Positions 1-5,753 of a DNA stretch of 5,822 bases are shown piece after piece (position 1 is the first letter of the stretch; every line of letters begins with the position of its first letter). The position numbers were made by a program, and so were the translations under genes. This stretch comes from Pseudomonas sp. (lineage in GTDB: Bacteria; Pseudomonadota; Gammaproteobacteria; Pseudomonadales; Pseudomonadaceae). Location: assembly GCA_003525045.1 (NCBI GenBank), contig DQGF01000374.1, forward strand, positions 627 to 6,448, read 5' to 3'. The notes under the pieces were generated by a model. The model was not told the DNA's origin, ran no database searches, and worked only from the letters and a program-made list of their open reading frames with translations.

Positions 1-6
1 CCGCCC

Positions 7-25
7 GGAGCAAGCTCGCTCCTAC
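7..25 (-). repeat. REP-like palindrome overlapping the lysR stop codon
   Basis: Seen: on the minus strand the sequence reads GTAGGAGCGAGCTTGCTCC, with GGAGC (22-18) able to pair with GCTCC (11-7). Known: GTAGGAGCGAGCTTGCTC-type sequences are among the commonest short extragenic palindromes in fluorescens/putida-group pseudomonads. The usual CGCGA tail is replaced by CGGGCGG, so this copy is diverged or truncated. The regulator's TAG stop (24-22) lies inside it. It may act as an mRNA 3'-end hairpin. Confidence 0.6.
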
Positions 26-960
26 GCCTGCGCTTGTTCCGCCCGCACTGAACTCATGAACGCCTGCATCGCCGACGATTGAATGCGATGCCGCCGGGTG
101 ATCAGCCCATAGGGGGGCAGCCGTGCTTCGAACTTGATCGGCAACACGGCCAGCAGATCACGGCCAGGGTAATCCTCAACCACCGACACCGGTGTAACAC
201 CGAGCATGTCGGTCTGCTGTATCAATGAGAGCAAGGTCATGATCGACGTGGTTTCGACAATGCTGCTGGGGATATCGACCCGCGCATTATGAAACACCTG
301 ATTGATGATCGCGCGCATCGGGCTTGGGTGCTGTTGCAGCACCCAGGTCATGTTTTGCAATTGCGCCCAGCTCAGCTGCTTCTCCTGCGCCAATGGATTT
401 TGCGCGCCGGCAATCACACACAGGGCTTCTTCGCCAAGGCTGTCGAAGAGTAATTCTTCGGCCCGTGCGCCTGCGGGAATCCGGCCCAATACAATATCCA
501 GTTGATCCTGCAAAAGCGCCTGCACCAGCACGTCGCTGGTATCGACCTGGATGCTCATCGATAACCGCGGATGGCTTTGTTTCAAGGTCGCGATGGTCCG
601 GGTCAACAGCCCCGAGGCCAGCGCCGGAATCGCACCGACCGCGACCCGGCCAAGGTTGCCGGATTCAAGTGCAACCAGTTCTTCACGCATGCCGCTGAGT
701 TCGGCAAACACCATGCGCGCGTAATAAGTCACGGTTTCCCCGAAGGGGGTAGGGCGCATGCCCCGGGGCAGACGCTCGAAGAGTTCCACACCCAGCAAGT
801 CCTCGGCTTCGTGCAGCATCTTGGTCGCCGCCGGTTGGGTCATGCCGATGTGGTCGGCGGCGCGGCGCAACGAGCCGAATTCCTGCAACGCCAGCATCAG
901 CCGTAGCTGGCGCAGACGCAGTCGACTGTGGATCACATTGGCAACAGGAATTCGGGTCAT
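22..960 (-). CDS. LysR-type transcriptional regulator
   Basis: This is a 312-residue LysR-family regulator, the normal family length. Residues about 16-75 form the winged helix-turn-helix: LRLRQLRLMLAL, then SLRRAADHIGMTQPAATKML and a wing ending LLGVELFERLPRGM. The remainder is the two-lobed effector-binding domain with the usual GxIPA start of the first lobe (VGAIPAL). The HTH wording resembles the GbpR/PcaQ branch, whose members control sugar- or aromatic-acid genes. I chose ATG at 960 because the HTH then starts at the usual distance. A GTG at 1032 overlapping the tctA stop (GTGA) would add 24 residues, unlike the family and encoded across a strong hairpin. The Shine-Dalgarno for 960 is weak (GCGAG). 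It lies on the same strand as tctCBA and probably controls it and pdxA2 through the dyads at 4273-4287 and 4400-4414. The effector is unknown. Confidence 0.9.
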   Translation of the reverse strand: MTRIPVANVIHSRLRLRQLRLMLALQEFGSLRRAADHIGMTQPAATKMLHEAEDLLGVELFERLPRGMRPTPFGETVTYYARMVFAELSGMREELVALESGNLGRVAVGAIPALASGLLTRTIATLKQSHPRLSMSIQVDTSDVLVQALLQDQLDIVLGRIPAGARAEELLFDSLGEEALCVIAGAQNPLAQEKQLSWAQLQNMTWVLQQHPSPMRAIINQVFHNARVDIPSSIVETTSIMTLLSLIQQTDMLGVTPVSVVEDYPGRDLLAVLPIKFEARLPPYGLITRRHRIQSSAMQAFMSSVRAEQAQA

Positions 961-972
961 GGCCGCGCTCGC

Positions 973-1016
973 AAAAAAGACTGCGGCAAGCCTGACAACA
1001 AATGTCAGGCGTTGCC
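973..1016 (-). terminator. Intrinsic terminator or attenuator between tctA and lysR
   Basis: Seen: on the minus strand a perfect 8-bp stem GCCTGACA/TGTCAGGC (1010-1003 with 997-990) closes a 5-base loop. It is extended by GGCAA/TTGCC (1016-1012 with 989-985) with one bulged base. Six bases later comes TTTTTT (978-973). It starts 13 bases after the tctA stop. This fits a rho-independent terminator for tctCBA, although the six-base gap before the T-run is longer than ideal. The T-run is only 12 bases before the lysR start, so lysR needs read-through or a promoter inside the end of tctA. Confidence 0.7.
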
Positions 1017-1028
1017 AGCGTTGCTGTG

Positions 1029-2558
1029 TCACAGCACCGATTTTGGCTTGGCGATGCTCGGTTTGCGCAGGCCCAACAGGGTTTGCAGCACTTTGGAAAT
1101 CAGCGGCCAGAACAGCATCAACAGTGCCGCCGTGGTCAAGGAACCCACCAATGGGTTGGACCAGAAGATGCCTATCTGGCCGTCGGAGAACAGCATCGAC
1201 TGACGGAATGCATCTTCAGCCTTGTCGCCCAAAACGGCTGCAAGCACCAGCGGAGCAATCGGGTAACCGAGTTTCTTGAACAGATAACCCAGCGCGCCGA
1301 AGCCGAGCATCAGCACCACGTCGAAGAACGAGTTGTGCACCGAGTAAGCACCGATGGCGCAGACCATGATGATGATCGGCGCAATGATCGAGAACGGTAT
1401 GCGCAAGATTGAAGCGAACAGCGGCACGGTGGCCAACACCACGATCAGACTCACCACGTTGCCCAGGTACATGCTGGCGATCAGGCCCCAGACGAAGTCA
1501 TGTTGCTCGACGAACAGTGTCGGGCCAGGGTGCAGGCCCCAGATCATCAACCCGCCGAGCATCACGGCGGCGGTGGCAGAACCGGGAATGCCCAGGGTCA
1601 GCATGGGCAGCAGCGCGCTGGTGCCGGCCGCGTGGTCGGCCGTTTCCGGGGCGATTACGCCTTCGAGTTCACCCTTGCCGAAGTTCTCGCGGTTCTTCGA
1701 GAAACGTCGCGCCAGGCTGTAGCTCATGAACGATGCCGCGGTCGGACCGCCGGGCGTGATGCCCATCCAGCAACCGACCAACGTACTGCGCACAATGGTC
1801 CACCAGTAACGCGGCAACTTGGCCCAGGTGCGCAGGATGATCATCGGTGTGATGCGTGCATGCTCGCCACGGAACACCAGGCCTTCCTCCACCGTGCAGA
1901 GGATTTCGCCAATACCGAACAAGCCGATCACCGCCACTTCAAAGCTGATGCCGGTCATCAGGGCCGGCTGGTCGAAGGTCAGGCGCAGGTTGCCCGAGAC
2001 AGTGTCCATGCCGACGGCGGCCATGGCGAAACCTATCATCATCGCCACCACGGTTTTCAGCGGTGGGTTCTTGCTCATGCCGATGAAGGTGCAGAACGCC
2101 AGCAGGTACACCGCGAAGAACTCCGGCGAACTGAAGGACATGGCGAATTCGGCAATCCGCGTCGACAGGAACGTCAGCAGCAAGACGCCGGCCAGCGCGC
2201 CGATCAGCGCCGAGCTGAAGGCGGCGGTCAGCGCTTCAGCGGCGCGGCCTTCGCGAGCCATCGGATAGCCGTCGAAGGTGGTCGCCACCGATGAGGGCTC
2301 TCCGGGAATGTTGAACAGAATCGAGGTGATCGAGCCGCCGAACAGCGCACCCCAATACATGCACGACAGCAGAATGATCGCCGACACCGGCGACATGGTG
2401 AACGTCAGCGGCAGCAGCAACGCCACGCCATTGGGGGCGCCGAGGCCAGGCAACACACCGACCAGAATGCCCAGCAGCACGCCGATCACCATCAGGCCAA
2501 TATGGCCGGGGGTCAGGATCAGGTTCATGCCTTGCAGCAGGGAATCGAACTCGCTCAT
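1029..2558 (-). CDS. tctA: TTT transporter large membrane subunit TctA
   Basis: This 509-residue polytopic inner-membrane protein is the main translocating subunit of a tripartite tricarboxylate transporter (TctA, formerly DUF112), close to the usual length of about 500. Conserved glycine/proline motifs are intact: PGLGAPNG (37-44), NIPGEPSS (83-90), GITPGGPTAASF (266-277), and the block from PETADHAAG to LGIPGS (304-327). About a dozen hydrophobic segments alternate with short polar loops, and the tail is basic (RKPSIAKPKS). The start is ATG 2558, which forms ATGA with the tctB stop and has GGGAG nine bases upstream. An upstream start at 2627 would add 23 hydrophilic residues encoded inside tctB. 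Known: the family pairs with TctB and a periplasmic receptor and uses an ion gradient rather than ATP. The translational overlap implies coupled synthesis with tctB. The substrate cannot be read from this subunit. Confidence 0.95.
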   Translation of the reverse strand: MSEFDSLLQGMNLILTPGHIGLMVIGVLLGILVGVLPGLGAPNGVALLLPLTFTMSPVSAIILLSCMYWGALFGGSITSILFNIPGEPSSVATTFDGYPMAREGRAAEALTAAFSSALIGALAGVLLLTFLSTRIAEFAMSFSSPEFFAVYLLAFCTFIGMSKNPPLKTVVAMMIGFAMAAVGMDTVSGNLRLTFDQPALMTGISFEVAVIGLFGIGEILCTVEEGLVFRGEHARITPMIILRTWAKLPRYWWTIVRSTLVGCWMGITPGGPTAASFMSYSLARRFSKNRENFGKGELEGVIAPETADHAAGTSALLPMLTLGIPGSATAAVMLGGLMIWGLHPGPTLFVEQHDFVWGLIASMYLGNVVSLIVVLATVPLFASILRIPFSIIAPIIIMVCAIGAYSVHNSFFDVVLMLGFGALGYLFKKLGYPIAPLVLAAVLGDKAEDAFRQSMLFSDGQIGIFWSNPLVGSLTTAALLMLFWPLISKVLQTLLGLRKPSIAKPKSVL

Positions 2559-3088
2559 TTGAAATGTCTCCCGGCCAGGGCAATCCAGTCGCCCATCGGG
2601 CCGGCATCCAGCGGGACCTTGAACCACAGCGCGAAAATCAGGTAGCTGGCGAGTACGGCACCGAGGGATACGGTGCCGATCATCAACTTGCTGTAAGGTT
2701 TGACGCGCGCTTTGTCATGCCACATGAACCAGGCAATGAAGCAAGCTGAGGCCAGGTAAATACCGGTGAACGGCATGGCGGCGACGAACAGCGCAATCGG
2801 GATGAACACCGACAGCACTTGCCTGAATGCACCGCGGCTGACGAATGAAATGCTCAGGGCTTTCCAGCGCACCAGGGTCAACACACCATTGCCCAGGCTT
2901 GCGGCGCTCAATAGCAGGCCGATGTAAAAGGGGAAGTAACCCGGCTCGGGGCCGGAATCGCCCCAGCCGATACCTTGTTCGACGCTGCCGAACATCACCA
3001 CCACGCCGATCAGCGTGGTGAAGAGTGTCAGACCGAGTTCGACCCAGCGGGTGCCGACCAGCGCCGGTGAATCCGAAGAGTGGGACAT
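2555..3088 (-). CDS. tctB: TTT transporter small membrane subunit TctB
   Basis: This 177-residue protein fits the small, poorly conserved membrane subunit TctB. A short hydrophilic N-terminus precedes about four hydrophobic segments (roughly 17-34, 52-73, 90-122 in one or two spans, 135-156). The signature loop GPEPGYFPFYIG (46-57) matches the family's GPGFFP-type motif after the first helix. The start ATG at 3088 has a strong GGAGG seven bases upstream. It lies 50 bases after tctC, separated by a hairpin, and overlaps tctA by ATGA. Known: TctB is required with TctA for transport. Identity rests on position between tctC and tctA as well as on sequence. Confidence 0.92.
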   Translation of the reverse strand: MSHSSDSPALVGTRWVELGLTLFTTLIGVVVMFGSVEQGIGWGDSGPEPGYFPFYIGLLLSAASLGNGVLTLVRWKALSISFVSRGAFRQVLSVFIPIALFVAAMPFTGIYLASACFIAWFMWHDKARVKPYSKLMIGTVSLGAVLASYLIFALWFKVPLDAGPMGDWIALAGRHFK

Positions 3089-3106
3089 GAAAACACCTCC
3101 AGGGTG

Positions 3107-3131
3107 ACGGCCGTGCGAAGCGGACGGCCGT
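3107..3131 (-). other. Intercistronic hairpin between tctC and tctB
   Basis: Seen: two copies of ACGGCCGT (3107-3114 and 3124-3131), each itself palindromic, are separated by nine bases and can pair as an 8-bp GC-rich stem. No T-run follows, and the tctB Shine-Dalgarno begins shortly after, so this is not a classical terminator. Hairpins after solute-binding-protein genes often protect the upstream message from 3' exonucleases and raise binding protein over membrane subunits. That role here is inferred. Confidence 0.55.
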
Positions 3132-3138
3132 GAACAAC

Positions 3139-4152
3139 TCAGTTTTTCAGCCAGCCGGCTTCTTTGAATACCGGGGTGACGCGGGCGGTGTCCTTTTCAA
3201 TGTAGGCGGTCAGTGGCTCGCCTTCGAGGAAGGTCGGCACCAACGCGTTCTGCTTGACGTAGGCCTTGAACTCAGGGGTCTCGGTGACTTTGCGCATCAG
3301 CTCGACATAGAACGCGCGCTGTTCGGCGGTGACTTCGCCGGGCATGAACACGGTGCGCGGGAAACGATACTGATCAATGCCCAGGCCCTGTTCGTGGCAG
3401 GTCGGAACGTCGGCCCAGGATTTATCTCCGGCAACTTTGTCGGTATAGCTCATGCGCTCCTTACTGAACACACAGAGCGGCTCGACCTGGTCGCCACGCC
3501 ATTGGCTGATGCTTTCGCTGGGATTATTGACGTTGGCGGCGATGTGCTTGCCGGCCAGTTGGGTCGCGGCTTCACTGCCGCTCTTGAACGGGATGTACAC
3601 CAGTTTGCTGTTGTTGGTCTGGTTCAGCAGCAGGGTCAGGGTCTGGTCGACATCCTTGGATTGGCTACCGCCCATGCGCATTTTCGACGGATCGGCTTTC
3701 GCTGCCTCGTAGAAGCCCTTGGCATCTTTCCATGGCGCATCCTTGTAGCTCCAGAGGATGAAGTCATCCTCGGCTACGGCCGCTACCGGGGTGAGTTCCT
3801 GCCATTGATAGCCGAGCTTGGAAACCAGCGGCAACAGGTAGATGTTATTGGTGCCGATCACCAGTTTTTCGGGATCGCCCTTGTTCATTTTCAGGTCGAG
3901 AAAGGCTTCGGCGCCATTGCCGCCGCCCTTGTTCAGGACGATGGTATTCACATCAAGGAACTTGTGCGTAGTGATGATCGACTGGATCAGTCGACCGAGC
4001 TGGTCGGTGCCGCCACCCGGGCCGCCGGCGACGACGATTTCGACGTTCTTGTCCGGTTGCCAGGCGTGAGCGAGAGCGGGAAGGCCACCAGCGGCGACCA
4101 GTGTGCAGCCAAGAGCCAGACGGGATGTGCGACGGACGAATGCATTTCGCAT
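3139..4152 (-). CDS. tctC: TTT periplasmic substrate-binding protein TctC (Bug family)
   Basis: This is a 337-residue periplasmic receptor of the Bug/TctC family. Residues 1-30 are a Sec signal peptide: basic MRNAFVRRTSR, a hydrophobic core, and an Ala-x-Ala-like end (AHA) before WQPDKNV. The mature protein opens with the family pattern VEIVVAGGPGGGTD (37-50), where the glycine-rich loop and Asp line the carboxylate pocket. YIPFKSGSEA (186-195) corresponds to the second conserved binding stretch. Two cysteines in the mature chain (227 and 252) could form a disulfide. The start at 4152 has GAGG seven bases upstream. It is the first gene of tctCBA. Known: Bug proteins bind carboxylates such as citrate, glutamate, nicotinate or sugar acids, and specificity is not predictable from motifs. 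The neighbouring pdxA2 makes a sugar acid plausible, as an inference. Confidence 0.93.
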   Translation of the reverse strand: MRNAFVRRTSRLALGCTLVAAGGLPALAHAWQPDKNVEIVVAGGPGGGTDQLGRLIQSIITTHKFLDVNTIVLNKGGGNGAEAFLDLKMNKGDPEKLVIGTNNIYLLPLVSKLGYQWQELTPVAAVAEDDFILWSYKDAPWKDAKGFYEAAKADPSKMRMGGSQSKDVDQTLTLLLNQTNNSKLVYIPFKSGSEAATQLAGKHIAANVNNPSESISQWRGDQVEPLCVFSKERMSYTDKVAGDKSWADVPTCHEQGLGIDQYRFPRTVFMPGEVTAEQRAFYVELMRKVTETPEFKAYVKQNALVPTFLEGEPLTAYIEKDTARVTPVFKEAGWLKN

Positions 4153-4272
4153 GGAAGGGCCTCGTTTTTGTAGTTGTTATGAGTGACTTGTCTGCGCTCG
4201 AAAGCCGCAAGCCTGGGCTGAGTGTGGGAAAGCGCCGCCTCCGCGTCTAGTCAAAACAATACATACACCGAT

Positions 4273-4287
4273 AGCCTGGGGTTATAG
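4273..4287. promoter_or_regulatory. Candidate LysR operator, tctC side
   Basis: Seen: the dyad ATAGCC-TGG-GGTTAT matches the T-N11-A form bound by LysR proteins. Read on the minus strand it is ATAACCCCAGGCTATCG, identical except at one base to the site at 4400-4416. It lies 121 bases upstream of the tctC start, oriented towards it. The ATAACC half resembles the half-site known for PcaQ-type regulators. Binding by the LysR protein encoded in this window is inferred. Confidence 0.55.
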
Positions 4288-4399
4288 GTTGCCACGAAGA
4301 AAAGGGCATTAATCGCCAGGAGCTTTGCGCCAGAGCCATTTGAGTGGAAAGTCGATTTAGACGCAATACCCTGAAAGCCCCCTGAAAGCGCGGCATGAC

Positions 4400-4414
4400 A
4401 TAACCCAAGGCTAT
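4400..4414. promoter_or_regulatory. Candidate LysR operator, pdxA2 side
   Basis: Seen: the dyad ATAACC-CAA-GGCTAT is of T-N11-A type and is the inverted near-copy of 4273-4287, with centres 127 bases apart (about 12 helical turns). Its centre is about 64 bases upstream of the start predicted from the candidate promoter at 4435-4464, the usual recognition-site position for LysR activators. Occupancy and regulator are inferred. Confidence 0.55.
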
Positions 4415-4434
4415 CGCCTTATTTCAAGTTTTGA

Positions 4435-4464
4435 TTGGACGGTTATCACTGAGCCTTCGATAGT
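4435..4464 (+). promoter_or_regulatory. Weak sigma70-like promoter for pdxA2
   Basis: Seen: TTGGAC (4435-4440) and GATAGT (4459-4464, four of six matches to TATAAT) are 18 bases apart, predicting a start near 4471. The poor -35 is typical of activator-dependent promoters. The upstream dyad at the classical LysR distance supports it. It would give a leader of about 225 bases before pdxA2. Confidence 0.35.
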
Positions 4465-4529
4465 GCTCGCCAGTACCGCCATGTAGCGGTGAATTGCACC
4501 CAGAACAATAATAAATCGAGGTATGCACC

Positions 4530-4685
4530 ATGGCCCGTCCCAGTGCTTCCCTACATTATTCGCCCGGCGCAGGTGTGCAGCGTACGGCTGCGGCGACATC
4601 GCTGCCCGACACCACCAGCGTCAGCGATGTGCGGTGGTGGATCTTCTCGATCGCGCCATCGACCGGACATCGCCTGAACCATTGA
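4530..4685 (+). CDS. Possible 51-residue small ORF upstream of pdxA2
   Basis: This frame encodes 51 residues, starting MARPSASLHYSPGAG and ending APSTGHRLNH. It has GAGG eight bases before the ATG, and its TGA overlaps the GAGG that serves pdxA2, so it ends 10 bases before that start. I recognise no domain, signal peptide or membrane segment. The composition (Ser, Ala, Thr, Arg, His, two adjacent Trp) is not clearly protein-like. Another frame (4523-4699) is also open and overlaps the pdxA2 start by ATGA, but its ribosome site is too close to its ATG. The stretch could be a leader peptide, the decayed remnant of a lost gene, or non-coding leader. Confidence 0.3.
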   Translation: MARPSASLHYSPGAGVQRTAAATSLPDTTSVSDVRWWIFSIAPSTGHRLNH

Positions 4686-4695
4686 GGAATGAAGC

Positions 4696-5700
4696 ATGAA
4701 CAAGACAACCATCGCCATGGTCCTGGGGGACCCGGCGGGCATCGGCCCGGAACTGATCGCGCGCCTGCTCGGCGAGCCCGAAGTACGCAGCCTGGCCAAT
4801 GTGATTTTGATTGCCGACGAGGCGGAGATGCGTCGCGGTATGCGCATTGCCGGGACGGAGTTTCCTTACCGCCGTGTGGAATCTCTGGATCAGCTGGATT
4901 TTCGCGATGACACGCCTCTGTTCTATGACTTTCGTGGCGACACCCTTGGCGAATTTCCCCGCAGTGAAGCCAGTGTCATCGGTGGCCGCTACAGCCTCGA
5001 CACCCTGGAAAAGGCCCTGCGCCTGACCGAAGCCGGCACCACCGATGCGGTGCTGTTCGGACCGCTGAACAAGACCTCGCTGCACATGGCCGGCATGGCC
5101 CATAGCGACGAGCTGCACTGGTTCGCCGAGCTGCTGGATTTCCACGGGCCGTTCTGCGAATTCAATGTGCTCGACAATCTCTGGACCTCGCGCGTGACGT
5201 CCCACGTGGCCCTGGCCGATGTGCCGGGCATGCTCACTCAGGCGCGGGTGGTGGAAGCGATCCAGCTGATCGACACCGCGCTCAAGCGTAATGGCCTGGA
5301 GAAACCGCGGATCGGTGTGTGCGGGTTGAACCCGCACAACGGCGACAACGGCTCGTTCGGTCGCGAAGAGCTGGACATCATTGGCCCTGCAGTGCGCTCG
5401 GCGCAGGCGTTGGGAATCGCGGCTGAAGGGCCGTATCCGGGAGACACGATTTTCCTCAAGGTGCAGGGCGATGCCAGTGCCTTCGACGCGGTGGTGACCA
5501 TGTATCACGACCAGGGGCAGATCGCGATCAAGTTGATGGGCTTCTCCCGTGGAGTGACGGTGCAAGGGGGGTTGCCGATTCCGATTACCACACCGGCGCA
5601 TGGCACCGCGTTTGATATTTCGGGGCAGGGCAAGGCCAACGTCGGCGCCATCCGCCAGGCATTCGAAATCGCCTGCCGGATGGGGGCCAACACCTACTGA
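4696..5700 (+). CDS. pdxA2: PdxA2-type NAD-dependent dehydrogenase (phosphorylated C4 sugar acid)
   Basis: This is a complete 334-residue member of the PdxA family, cytoplasmic NAD- and metal-dependent enzymes that oxidise a hydroxy acid phosphate and decarboxylate it. Motifs: GDPAGIGPE (11-19), GPLNKTSLHMAG (122-133), and three histidines at the metal-ligand positions, H170 in TSHVAL, H214 in GLNPHNGDNG and H271 in YHDQG. The C-terminal TTPAHGTAFDISG (298-310) is also intact. GPLNK replaces the PVHK-like wording of biosynthetic PdxA and, with the neighbouring TTT transporter, favours PdxA2 (D-threonate/D-erythronate 4-phosphate type) over 4-hydroxythreonine 4-phosphate dehydrogenase. Start 4696 has GAGG eight bases upstream. 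The usual four-carbon acid sugar kinase partner is not in the window. Family assignment is firm; substrate is inferred. Confidence 0.88.
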   Translation: MNKTTIAMVLGDPAGIGPELIARLLGEPEVRSLANVILIADEAEMRRGMRIAGTEFPYRRVESLDQLDFRDDTPLFYDFRGDTLGEFPRSEASVIGGRYSLDTLEKALRLTEAGTTDAVLFGPLNKTSLHMAGMAHSDELHWFAELLDFHGPFCEFNVLDNLWTSRVTSHVALADVPGMLTQARVVEAIQLIDTALKRNGLEKPRIGVCGLNPHNGDNGSFGREELDIIGPAVRSAQALGIAAEGPYPGDTIFLKVQGDASAFDAVVTMYHDQGQIAIKLMGFSRGVTVQGGLPIPITTPAHGTAFDISGQGKANVGAIRQAFEIACRMGANTY

Positions 5701-5704
5701 CACA

Positions 5705-5727
5705 CCGCAACACCCTTGTGGGTGCGG
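5705..5727 (+). terminator. Weak hairpin after pdxA2
   Basis: CACCC (5711-5715) pairs with GGGTG (5720-5724) across TTGT, extended by CCG/CGG with a three-base bulge. It starts five bases after the pdxA2 stop. No T-run follows, so it is at best a weak or factor-assisted terminator, or an mRNA-stabilising 3' hairpin. Confidence 0.3.
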
Positions 5728-5753
5728 CAATATCGATGTCCACCCCCGACCCC

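Larger units (their letters stand above)
4153..4695. other. Divergent intergenic control region
   Basis: About 540 bases separate the tctC start from the pdxA2 start. The region is visibly richer in AT than the flanking genes between about 4250 and 4520. It contains the two inverted LysR-type dyads, an 11-base-period direct repeat (CCCTGAAAGC at 4369 and 4380), a weak plus-strand promoter, a small inverted repeat (ACCGC 4475-4479 with GCGGT 4486-4490) and a possible 51-codon ORF. A TTGACT element (4254-4249, minus strand) could be a -35 for tctC, but no good -10 follows at normal spacing. No RNA gene or mobile element was recognised. Confidence 0.7.

Noticed and set aside
961..1032. N-terminal extension of the LysR regulator from GTG 1032
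   Set aside because: The 24 extra residues are atypical for the family and are encoded across the terminator-like hairpin; kept only as an alternative.
1500..2294. A 264-codon open frame antisense to tctA
   Set aside because: Low-complexity Arg/Gln/His-rich shadow of a high-GC gene; tctA motifs on the other strand are intact.
2559..2627. N-terminal extension of TctA from 2627
   Set aside because: It overlaps the end of tctB and encodes hydrophilic residues unlike TctA; ATG 2558 has a good ribosome site and an ATGA overlap.
4105..4119. Possible lipobox (LALGC, residues 12-16) in TctC
   Set aside because: The cysteine precedes most of the hydrophobic core, and an AHA signal peptidase I site follows at residue 30; the -3/-2 residues do not fit a lipobox.
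3130..4173. A 347-codon open frame antisense to tctC
   Set aside because: The opposite strand encodes a full Bug-family receptor with a signal peptide and a ribosome site; the antisense product has no family features.
4411..4599. A 62-codon minus-strand frame in the divergent region
   Set aside because: It covers part of the candidate operator and promoter, has no recognisable motif, and I see no convincing ribosome site.
4621..5730. A 369-codon open frame antisense to pdxA2
   Set aside because: Its His/Arg/Gln-rich product has no recognisable domain and mirrors the codon bias of pdxA2, whose motifs are complete.
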